Of a DNA stretch of 60,000 nt, positions 50,223 through 58,988 are shown in pieces (positions within the stretch are counted from its first letter, which is position 1; each line of letters starts with the position of its first letter). The notes beneath the pieces were generated by a model. That model did no database searches. It worked only from the letters and a program-made list of their open reading frames with translations, and was not told the origin of the DNA. A program made the translations under genes and the position numbers. Source of the stretch: Polytrichum commune (taxonomy: Eukaryota; Streptophyta; Polytrichopsida; Polytrichales; Polytrichaceae); contig OX485809.1 in assembly GCA_950295325.1 (NCBI GenBank), positions 30,086,144-30,146,143 of the forward strand. The letters run 5' to 3'.

Positions 50223-51120
50223 CACCGAAACATGCCAATCGAAGTTTTTTTATTTTTTTCTTTGTTTAAAGAAATGCTAAGTTACCTTGTTTGACTAAAG
50301 AAGTGGAAAACATACTACTTGTTCACTACGTTGATTATGGTTATTGTGAACCCTTAGAGTGGTCCACCACTCCGCTGGATCACTTTTAGTTAGGATGTTA
50401 GCATTAAAAGTTAGAATTGATAGGGAATTTAGGGAAAATTAGTTCAATTAGTAATTAGCCTAGAAGAATGAAGGTGAAGTACTAAGGACTTCGGGCCTTC
50501 AACCGGAAGTAACAAAATTCTAATGAATGGTAAGGTTGGTTAAAATGAAAACTAAGTAGTGATAGAAAATAACGAAGTGGAAAAAATATGCTAGCTAGTA
50601 AAAACTGCTAGCTAAGCAAATGTTAGTAGATGCTAGCTAAGAAAATATTAGTTTATTAGTTAATAAGGGTCACACAAGACTATAGGAGGTGTTTGGCGTA
50701 AGAAGACAAAATCGGCTTGAAGACTTTTGAAGAAAAAATAAAAAGAGAGCAAGGGGGTTACTTGCCCACTTGCCCATTACCAACTCGATGGCGAAAAATT
50801 AGAAATGTTCTAAGGTTCCCTGTCGGAGCCACCTCGGCGAGAGGGTAGCAACCTCAACCGAGAAAAACCCCGAGCCGAAATTTCGGGAAAGGGTTCGAAG
50901 AATGGAGCCGGTGGCGGAGGGGTCCAACCCTTTTTTGAGAGGGTTTAAAACCCCCTCTTCCCCTTTCAATCTCTCTCTACATTTTTATTTTTGGCACGGC
51001 GAAGCCCTCTAGAATTGTAGTTAGAAGGAAGAAACATCCCCATTCATTCAATATAGCCATAAGTTAGAATTCTTATAGTTAGAATTCTTGAGAGAAGATA
51101 ATGTATTTTTGAACATACCC
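50223..51120. other. No gene recognised
   Basis: Short direct repeats of TTAGAATT and GCTAGCTAA occur, but no gene or classifiable element is visible. Confidence 0.4.
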
Positions 51121-51122
51121 CT

Positions 51123-51834
51123 AAGTAGCTGTACCACTTCCAAGCGAGTGTAGTGGATACAAAAATTATAATTTAGCCTTCAAATATTGAGTGAATTTAT
51201 CCCTTGATGTTAGCTTTCCAAAAAATCTAATATTGTTAGAATCAAAGTTAGGGAGCAAATATTATGAGTGTTTGAGAGAAGGTGTCTCAATTGCCTCTTA
51301 AATTACAATTGCTGACTTTGCAAGCGCATAAATAAAAGAAAAATGATCCAGTTGCTTTGATATTCAAATGTATTATAGTTCTTGTTGTTAGCTTTCTAGA
51401 AAGTATAAGTTTGTTACAATCGGATTTAAGGAGTGAGAGTTATGAATGTTTGAATGAAGGTATCCCAGCTGCCTCTTAAAATATAAGAGCTGACTTTGTA
51501 AGTTCATACCTGCATGAGGAAACATGCAGTTGTTTTGATATTTAAAAAAGTTGTAGAGCTAATTTTAAGGTTTCTAGAAAGTCTAAGCTTGATGGAATCT
51601 AAGTTTACAAAGAAAAGTTATGGATGTTTGAATGATGGTATTCCAGCTGCCTCTTGAATTCTAAGAGCTGACTTTGTAAGCTCATATCTTTAAGAAGTTC
51701 CATACAGTTTTTTTGATAATTAGATAAGTTATATTTCTTGTTGTTAGCTTTCCAAATTACTAACAATTGTTCCAATTGAAACTTGTGAGCAAAAGTTGTG
51801 GCCGTTTAAACAAAGGGGTGTCTGCTGCCTTACG
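51123..51834. repeat. Tandem array, about 178-bp unit, four copies
   Basis: The landmark GTTAGCTTTCC or GTT-TCTAGAAAG starts at about 51209, 51387, 51565 and 51743, giving spacings of 177-178 bp. Each unit also carries an AGTTATG-ATGTTTGAATGA-like part, CAGCTGCCTCTTAAA and GAGCTGACTTTGTAAG. Units are strongly diverged and non-coding. It is satellite-like in unit length, but only four copies long. Confidence 0.75.
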
Positions 51835-53042
51835 AGAAGAGGTTCGTCCATCCAAGGTTGGCGGGTACGAGTTGGTGTTGTGGGTGGCCTAGCGTTGGAG
51901 TAGGGATTCCACACCAACCTTCACCAAGCCAAGATGGGAGTCAATCGGTAAGCGTTTTAACCCTACACCCTTCAATTTAGGATTGGAGGGAGCGCGGCAA
52001 ATGTAAATTCTCACCCCAACCCAACTATCCATGTAAGGCTAGGGGGGCATCACCCACCTAGCCGCCGAGGGGGATTCCAACTCCTATGTGTGCGGAGAGT
52101 CTCGTTTAAATGTTGTGGTATTAGCTTTCCATTCATAGCTCGTTCATGTGTGGTGAAGCCGGGTTAATCACCGGCATGTTCACTCTGTATGTTTGTAGAT
52201 GGTAAGGTGGGAGTAATGACCCACGAAATCACCATCATGTTGTTGGCCCCAAGGGTTGGAGGTGATGGCCCAACCCTTGAAGATTGTGCAACAGGTTGAA
52301 TACACATGTTGCCTTATTCCTCATTCCCATCAATTTGAATTTTCGTGGTCAAACCGTGTTGAACTAATTAATAACCAACAACATTCGTACGACCTCCGTG
52401 AGCAAAAACCAACCGGAAACTTAACTCGGATGATTGAGACTACCCCTCCGACGACAAAGATCGGAGGGTGTAAGTATCAATCAACCTTCAAGAGACCCGC
52501 ACAGGGCCTTAAAGGGTTCGGGTTAGGGCGTGCACCAAACATGTAGGTGGTGTTGCCATATATTATGAACTTAGTGACATAGACTTTGTTCAATCAACCA
52601 TAAACTAATAATGAAGGTTGAGAGGGTGGGACTTAATTAAGGTTCCTCCGTTTAGAAAATTTAATATATAAGAAGTAAAGAATCAGAGGTGGCCCAAGGT
52701 AAAAGGTAAGGTTATTTCATTCATTAGGGTTAGGTTGCCTTAACCCCAAGGCTGGTGCGTCTGCGCGTAGACTAGGATAAATTAGGCATTAAGTTAGGAA
52801 ACTTGATAATTACCTTAGGCACTTAAAATCTAGGCACAACCTATCAGAAGGATACGACGCGATTATCAAAATCCTCCACAAATACAAAACACCCATTAAA
52901 TATCGTAACAACCGGATTCGGCTTGGGCACTTGCCAAGGCAGGCCACCCTCACCGAAGGGTTTGTGCGGTACTTTTAGGCTCCCTCGGAGGGGGGTGCCC
53001 AAAAGCACTACAGTTATTGCGTGATACTATTTGATGTTAAGC
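51835..53042. other. No gene recognised
   Basis: Frames here (such as 52256-52546) have no known motif. The 3' LTR expected for the retroelement at 53525-56972 was looked for here by eye and not found. Confidence 0.35.
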
Positions 53043-53475
53043 AATGATGAGTTATAGCTTAGAGACGCAATCAAACATGAGACGGTGGAATTAATTCTTT
53101 GGATTCTAATGGCCAAACATCAAAGGCGATTAAAGATGGGGCTCACACTACACCCAACCTACAGTTCCTTAGAATGATGTTCACCACACTAGTTGGTTGC
53201 GGAGCAATTCTTCATTATTCATGCCCTTTGGATTGGCATTGGTCCTAGCTGCTTGGCGGGAGTCCTTAGTCAGCTGAGGGGGGGGCATGTCGAGGTGTGT
53301 TGTTTATGTGTGACTTTACTATGTTTTAGTGTGGTGAAAGTCATTCCAAGGAACTGTAGGTTGGGTGCAGTGTGAGCCCCATCCTTAATCGCCTCTGATG
53401 TTTGGCCATCATATTCCAAATAATTAATTTCACCGTCTCATGTTCGATCATGTCTCTAAGCTATAACTCATCATT
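53043..53475. repeat. Long inverted repeat: two 147-bp arms, 139-bp loop
   Basis: The left arm 53043-53189 and right arm 53329-53475 are reverse complements at roughly 90% identity by eye, with equal length and no gaps. Both arms start AATGATGAGTTATAGCTTAG and finish with CACCACAC at the loop. Read toward the loop, both encode a similar peptide ending KMGLTLHPTYSSLE or RMGLTLHPTYSSLE. The right arm lies just downstream of the retroelement's PHD finger, on the element's sense strand, so the left arm may be a tail-to-tail copy of the same 3' region. Confidence 0.8.
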
Positions 53476-53524
53476 TTCCATTTGGATATACATAACATGG
53501 TGAAAGCCACACATGATCATTGAG

Positions 53525-53935
53525 TACGACTGGTGGAAATACCAGGTACTGAAGATCCTCGATAGCAAGGACAATTCCACTGTCTAGCTGGTAGAGAAGT
53601 CGAGGGTGGCCTCAAGCATGCCATGTGCCAACCACGTTGACATTGATCACACAAGAGCATAATAACCGCTCATTTCTTCTCCCCACACACGAAACATTGA
53701 AGGCCCTCTGGCACGACGGCCAGTTCAGGATGAATTGTACCCTCGATGGGTAGATGACATGGAACACAAGTTTTGGAATGTTCACGACATTCTCGACCAT
53801 CCTTGCCTTCCAACAACAACAAACCACATGGCAACACCTCTTTCACCCGAGGGATAGTGCACCCCGCCTTGACATCCAATGTTGTGGACGCCTCACGTTG
53901 GAGATAGACATAATCCCCCTGCCGGAATCTTCACA
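53525..53935 (-). pseudogene. PHD finger at the C-terminus of the retroelement polyprotein
   Basis: The frame has a linker (QGDYVYLQR near 53910, then KEVLPCGLLLLEGKDGREC) and then a C4HC3 zinc finger. Its parts are CFVC (near 53695), CDQC, the HMAC histidine pair element in RGWHMACL, and WNCPC (near 53570). PHD fingers usually read the methylation state of histone H3 tails. In chromoviruses the equivalent C-terminal position is taken by a chromodomain, so a targeting role at integration is a reasonable inference. An in-frame TGA lies inside the finger between the first and second Cys pairs, and another TGA lies near 53935 in the linker. All eight zinc ligands are otherwise identifiable. Confidence 0.75.
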
Positions 53936-54720
53936 ACTGAGGTCGGTAAGCACCACTGCAAATGCGTGCATAACACAGCGTGTCACAGTGCTGAGTAATG
54001 GACAAAATTTCCATGGTTGTAGGCATGGCCCTCTGGAAGAATTGAGCCGGATCCTGCAAACACTTTGCCCAAATATTTAGGTCATCCAAATTCACAACAT
54101 GAGCTAGCTTTTCCCGAATGGAACTCGGGAGTATAGGCTCACGTCCATACAACAACTAATACGGGTTGTAGGATGCCAAAGAGGCATGCCTACTAAATCG
54201 ATAGCCCATAGTAATCCAAAGCAACATAAAGTCCCAATCCTGTTGGCTCCCCCGAAGTAATCCATATTTCCTTAAGCCACGTTTGGTTGTCTGAACAACC
54301 CGTTCAACCAAGCCATCCGCCTCTGGATGATCCCAAGAGGTGGTGCGGTGATCTATAAGCGCCTTAATGCACAACTCCTCAAAAGCACCGAGGAAGTCCC
54401 TCCCTTGGTCTGTCAATACCTTAGTCGGGGCTCCAAAACGTGCCAACACACGATCCAAGAAGGCGGCCGCGGTCAACTGTGAAGAGTTTTGGGATAGAGA
54501 AACAAGCTCAATTCACTTGCTAAAATGCTCCACCATCACCAATACGTACTTTGCTCCACGTGGTGTGACAACCAACGGTCCTGCAAAGTCCAGCGACCAA
54601 CGGTAGCCCAATCCCATGATAGGTAAGGGTTGTAACTGAGGTGACAAGGTGTTAAAGCTAGACCTAATCCGGTCACAAACTTCACACCTCCCGAAATAAG
54701 TAGATACACTGCAGAAAATG
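53936..54720 (-). pseudogene. Retroelement integrase
   Basis: It begins with the second half of the zinc-binding domain (CEVCDRIRSSF near 54686); the two His residues are lost at the junction with the methyltransferase. The core follows with its catalytic triad: Asp in RWSLDFAGPL (about 54590), Asp in VLTDQGRDF (about 54415) and Glu in HPEADGLVERVVQ (about 54315). The C-terminal part includes LYGREPILPSSI (near 54153). Two in-frame stops break it: TGA after EHFSK (about 54515) and TAG before LLYGREP (about 54156). The frame is otherwise continuous. The function would have been insertion of element cDNA. Confidence 0.85.
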
Positions 54721-54739
54721 CTACAACTAAAGTAGATAA

Positions 54740-55486
54740 CGGTGCGAGGTTGGTCCAAATCCACCGAGGCCGGTGGGAATAAGAACCAAGGCTCGCGGCA
54801 TCCACAAAAATGGGATTTCCAAGGTGTTGACAAACATAATGTCGGTTTTCCAACACCTTGGCCCGAGAGTCTCCCAACAAAGGTACATTCTTAAAAATAT
54901 GCCCTAGAGGGAAAGGTTGGTGGGCAAACCACCACTGCATGAGCCGGATGAGGTCGCATAATAGACTAGACCTAGGATCCTCTAGACCTTCGCCTGCTCC
55001 AGCACGTAAGTGGCCCTGGCATGGCCATCCCGCAATCACCATATCCACCAGACCCAAGTGTCGTAAGCCTGCCTCACTGATAAGTGTAATATCACGAGGA
55101 AGACATGCAAAACACCCACGAATGGCAGTCAGGTGTAACTACTGTGGGTATAACACCATCAACTGGTGGAAATGATGACGAGCCACATGGGTGGACACTT
55201 GATTGTTGTCCACATAAACATATCGTCAAACCGTGAGGCCAGCCTCCAACACGGCCGCCAATCTTATTCCGATGCTCCCAAACAGTTTTACCAAAGTAAT
55301 TTCCTTGTTTGGCGGGCGCCACAAAATGGGGTGTGCCAACGCCGATGGGCTATGTGGTATGACCGATTTCGTAGAACCAAGAGAGAGGATAATGTCCTCA
55401 CACCGCCGGAGGAGCTCGGCGGAATTGTTCCAAGAAGGAAGAGGATCCTTAGGATGGCGCACCAATGCACCTTTAGATGCCGTCTC
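54740..55486 (-). pseudogene. C5-cytosine DNA methyltransferase domain of the retroelement
   Basis: The domain follows a linker of about 55 residues after the protease. Motif I, the S-adenosylmethionine loop, reads LVKLFGSIG (about 55290-55268). A DNMT3-like continuation includes RYVYVDNNQ. Motif IV with the catalytic cysteine is IAGWPCQG (Cys at about 55020); PCQ is the usual form. Motif VI, normally ENV, reads KNV (IFKNVPLLGD, about 54890), so the catalytic Glu is replaced by Lys. The motif VIII region is SYSHRPRWIWTNLAP (about 54780-54740). The length of about 190 residues is short, with no target-recognition domain evident. Stops lie at about 55487 (TGA), 55226 (TGA) and 55139 (TAG). In an active relative it would methylate cytosines in DNA; what its target was is unknown. 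Confidence 0.8.
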
Positions 55487-56069
55487 TCATTGATCCTCAG
55501 CACTCCCCATAAATGCCAAAGACTCCTCCAATAATACGGAACCATAGGGCAATGTGTCAACAAAAGCGCCACATCCAAGAACCATGGATAATGGTGCTAT
55601 GGTAGCAGCCACTGCGAATGCCACAGGAATAAGTTCCCTGCGGTCATCCCCAGCCAACCAATCTGGTCGGATCCACGCCTCCTTAGTCCAGTTGTCTAAA
55701 CCAAAACTTAGAGGATAAAGTGCTTGTTGACCAACTAAAATGTCATAGTTGGTCGCATCCGTGACCGCACACTTGAGAAGAAGAGGTGCGGATAGATCTT
55801 TAGGCTTCATTCGGAAGCTAAGCTGTAATGGCTCGTGAGTACAACTAGTGGCTCGTATCCATGTGGTCAATGGATGTGATGATGGTAAATGGACAAAGAG
55901 CCAAATCGTCGGCCGTCAACCGCAATTCATGCGCAAGCTTTTTGCCAATCATAACAGGTTGTGCACCCGAATCTATCATCACACACTGGGGAGCAACCCG
56001 AATAGTGTTGCTTTCAGCCCGACTGACCACCAAAATACCGAAATCATTCACCATACACACGACGCTAGG
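55487..56069 (-). pseudogene. Retroelement aspartic protease region
   Basis: The retropepsin active-site triad is DSG in VMIDSGAQPVMIGKKLA (about 55985-55935). The second conserved part is TNYDILVGQQALYPL (about 55755-55710), followed by a Trp-rich segment (NWTKEAWIRPDW). The two parts lie in different frames, with a frameshift near 55850. The protease would mature the polyprotein. A TGA at 56070 separates it from gag in the same frame; it could be a mutation or a gag/pol stop. Confidence 0.8.
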
Positions 56070-56603
56070 TCAAATGCCTCGACGCTCGCGAGCAAGTTTA
56101 GCAGCTACATCGGATAGATAAGTTGCTCCTGCAGAGGTTGGTGAATTGTAAGATGTGGTCGGCGCTTGGCCATCCGAGGCGTGTGCGTCAAAAGACGCAA
56201 TGGCCTCCGCTGCAAGCCTCACCCGCCGTCTTACCGCTTCCTCAGGATCCTTAGTAATATGAAGGTTTGCGATGGCTTGAGCCACACTCAGAAAGGACGG
56301 GGATGTCTTTCCTTCCAAAATCCTACCTGTTAGGTGAAAAACCTTAGCCGGTTGGATGCCGGATGACGACCACTCCATTGCTATAAACAAATGTATGTGC
56401 AACACCTTGGACGCCAATGTGTGCAGCATGTCGGTCGCCGGATTCGAAGCCTGCATGCTCGAATTTTGGCCACTGATAGATTGGACAAAATCTGCCAATC
56501 CAAAAGACAGTGGCAGACGTGCCTGACCAATCCGATCCGCGGGACCATTGTCCCGAGCCCGTGAGGTCTCTACGGGTTCCTCTGTGGTCGAAGGTGGGGC
56601 TCG
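56070..56603 (-). pseudogene. Short gag-like region of the retroelement
   Basis: About 178 codons in one open frame directly after the probable LTR. The residues are mostly polar with a helical segment (SVAQAIANLHITKDPEEAVR). No CCHC zinc knuckle is seen and the region is shorter than typical gag, so it is probably internally deleted. Gag identity rests on its position before the protease, not on a motif. Confidence 0.5.
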
Positions 56604-56972
56604 TGACACGGATTATTTTCTTCTACATTCTTGCCAAGTGAGAAAAAAAAAGTCAAACCCTTGCAAGAGCTTTAATTTTCTCTTCAAATACACACAATGA
56701 ATCAAGCTATCTCTCACTCTACCACGGGAGAATCCAAGAGTATAAGAAAGGGAAGAATAATTCAAAATTAATTGCAAAAAACATGTAATCTTCACCTCAC
56801 ACAAGTTTTCTCCACACACTCACTCATAAGTCTTGACTTGGCAAGAATGCCAAGCCAAGGAGGAGGCTCCTCACTTAGGAGCCTTCTTCTTCACATCTAA
56901 GATTCATCCATCCAAATCTAAATGAATGAAACCCAATGGATAAGATGCGGCCGCCGACGCCGCATACCGTGA
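56604..56972 (-). repeat. Probable 5' LTR of the retroelement
   Basis: On the minus strand it starts TGTCACGG (at 56972) and ends CCGTGTCA (at 56604), near-inverted ends with the TG...CA form of LTRs. Inside are a compact hairpin (AGGCTCCT, short loop, AGGAGCCT) and T-rich 3' parts. There is no matching second LTR in the window and no obvious TGG-starting primer-binding site next to it, so the assignment is provisional. Confidence 0.5.
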
Positions 56973-57146
56973 CATTTTGCTAAGGATATATGTTCTTACT
57001 AATCTAATCATATAGATAGTATACATGCTTAAAAACATAAAACATGCTTGGTGAAAAAAACAATGTGCTAAGTAATGAATTTGTAATACCTTGTAATTTT
57101 TAACAATAATATGCACTACTCATGATTAGTGAAGCAAGTGAGGAAT

Positions 57147-57519
57147 CACTACAATAAATATTGTATTTTGTGTCACCAATTCTAATTGTAAACCTTGGTG
57201 TAGTGTCACCAACATTAAATGTTAACCTAACATTAGTTGTCATTCCTTGAGTTGGGGATTGAAGATTTACATGTTGTAATTACTCTCCCTTACTAAGTGA
57301 TTTTTCGTCATGATTTCAATCGTCTATGACAATATTATATCATAGATTTGTTAGGATGCAAATTATACCTAACCTTGTTTCAATAATTGGCATTTGAATG
57401 AATGTAAAGTAAGTTGGGATGACAACACCTGTAAACTTATTCATAAATAGTGTCTCTAGAAAAGTTACCACAGTGACATAAAATACTATATGACACTAAA
57501 TGCAATATTTAGTGTAGTA
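57147..57519. mobile_element. CACTA-like non-autonomous element
   Basis: The left end reads CACTACAATAAATATTG, and the right end, complemented, reads TACTACACTAAATATTGCA, continuing as diverged inverted repeats. GTGTCAC-type motifs recur subterminally. CACTA ends fit the En/Spm superfamily, but the outermost base of the right end differs and no 3-bp target duplication is clear. It has no coding capacity. Confidence 0.55.
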
Positions 57520-58030
57520 CTCCACATTGGCTGCACTTGAGTTCGTTGTCCACATACACTTGATACACTATGGATGTTAATTTATTACATGAGAGCAAAA
57601 CAATTGACATAAACAAATGTGAGAGAGATGAATCGATCATCAAAGCCGCAAATACGAATATAAACCATGGTGGTTTCCAAAGCACGGCTAAGGGACAAAA
57701 GAAGAAAGAATGAATTTTCAATAAACTCAAGTCGATTGTGGGATGATAACTCTTATATTAACAATGTATGAGAGAGAAACGATGATGACGACGATGCCAA
57801 CCGTAGTTGTTGGTATGAATGAGGGATGCTTCACTTTCATCACAACCGTGGGTTCATATGTGAGCCTAGAGTGTGTTTATTGATCACGGCTTTAATGTCT
57901 TATACATCACATCCAAGTTGTTTTATGTCCTTTCAAGTAGGATGATCCAATTCATAAGATCATATGAGTAAAGTGTTAGTGCACTGACAAAGCTTGTGAA
58001 AAGAGTTGGGAGAAATATCAAAAGATGGTC
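57520..58030. other. No gene recognised
   Basis: AT-rich DNA with short frames only. Confidence 0.4.
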
Positions 58031-58038
58031 ATCACCAT

Positions 58039-58980
58039 CAGGGCATAAAATTGACACCCTGGGGGGGTGTATTTTGCTTCCTAGAGTGTCCTAGGACACC
58101 CAAATCTCAAACAGGGTGTCCCCGAGGACACCCAAAAATCCTACAAGGGTGTCATTTTTACACCCAAAAAAAATTCAAGGTGTCCTCCATGGGTGCAAGG
58201 TGATTGCACAGGCCTATATGGTTAAGGTGATAGAATCATTGCAGCAACGATTTCCTGATTTGAAGCTCTTCAATGCAACTAAGCTATTTAGCCCTGTCTG
58301 TTTTTCAACAGACTTGACACTTCTTCATCGAAATGCTCGTTTATGGCTTCAGAGTTTCATTGACCACTTCTGCACTAATGGAGGGAATCTTTTTGATGAG
58401 CGTGGTTTAAAATCAGAGCTTCGAGGTTTTTTGGATACACTTCATATTTCATGTGGTGGTCTTAAAATGCACCAAGCTTGGATGGTTTATTCTTCCAATT
58501 TGGACTATGTTGGAAGATATCCTCATATGACAAAGTTGTGGCAAGCTGTTCTTGTAATTCCTGCTAGTACAGCTTCTTGTGAGAGAGGATTTTCTACTCA
58601 AAATCATATTAAATCTACTTTACGGTGTAGTTTGGTATTAGAGACTTTGGAAGCACAAATGAGAGTTGCAATGGCAAAAATCCCCATAGAGGCCATTGAC
58701 TTTGAACAAGTATGGGTAAAGTGGTGTGCTATGAAAGGCCACCGCTTGTAGGTTTGATTTGCATTGCAAGTTATGATATGCAGTGATTTTTTTGATTTTT
58801 AATTGAAATTTTGAAATGATATTATATATTTTTCAAAATTGTACCTATTTTGACAAAAAAAAAATTTAAGAAAAATTTATGAGGACACCCAAAAATTGGA
58901 GCAGGGTGTCCTTGGGACACCCAAAATTTGGGACAGGGTGTCCCCTGGAAATTTGGCTAGGGTGTCAAATTTATGGCCTG
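58039..58980 (+). mobile_element. hAT transposon deletion derivative, 942 bp
   Basis: A perfect 8-bp direct repeat, ATCACCAT, flanks it (58031-58038 and 58981-58988), as expected for hAT insertion. The terminal inverted repeats are CAGGGCATAAAATTGACACCC at the left and, complemented, CAGGCCATAAATTTGACACC at the right. Both subterminal regions are packed with GGGTGTCC/GGACACCC units, several arranged as palindromes. The interior retains only the last transposase exon. The intact target duplication suggests a relatively recent insertion, so a complete parent element may exist elsewhere in this genome. Confidence 0.9.
58212..58751 (+). pseudogene. hAT transposase, last exon only
   Basis: An open frame of about 180 codons follows a plausible acceptor (TTGCACAG at 58211) and stops at a TAG (58749-58751). 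It contains the hAT C-terminal dimerisation region: KLWQAVLVIPASTAS, then CERGFSTQNHIKS, then LEAQMRVAM. It resembles ZNF862-like hAT proteins. The DNA-binding zinc finger and catalytic acidic residues of the N-terminal two thirds are absent. The frame has no internal stop, consistent with a young copy. The open frame extends upstream to 58116, but that part is subterminal repeat. On its own it could only dimerise. Confidence 0.85.
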
Positions 58981-58988
58981 ATCACCAT

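Larger units (their letters stand above)
53525..56972 (-). mobile_element. Decayed LTR retroelement with methyltransferase and PHD domains
   Basis: The domain order on the minus strand is short gag, retropepsin, C5-cytosine methyltransferase, integrase, linker, PHD finger. Integrase downstream of the protease, and its GLGYRWSLDFAGP and ATDQG-type motifs, place it in the Ty3/gypsy order. Reverse transcriptase and RNase H are absent: the methyltransferase runs straight into the zinc-binding part of integrase near 54690-54740. A likely 5' LTR lies at 56604-56972. I found no 3' LTR or target duplication. Many in-frame stops and at least one frameshift mark it as dead. A family ancestor presumably carried reverse transcriptase between methyltransferase and integrase. 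Confidence 0.8.

Noticed and set aside
53000-53525. 3' LTR of the methyltransferase retroelement
   Set aside because: No sequence matching the probable 5' LTR (TGTCACGG...CCGTGTCA) is visible here; the region is an inverted repeat instead.
53612-55578. Plus-strand frames opposite the retroelement
   Set aside because: They are antisense shadows; all recognisable domains are on the minus strand.
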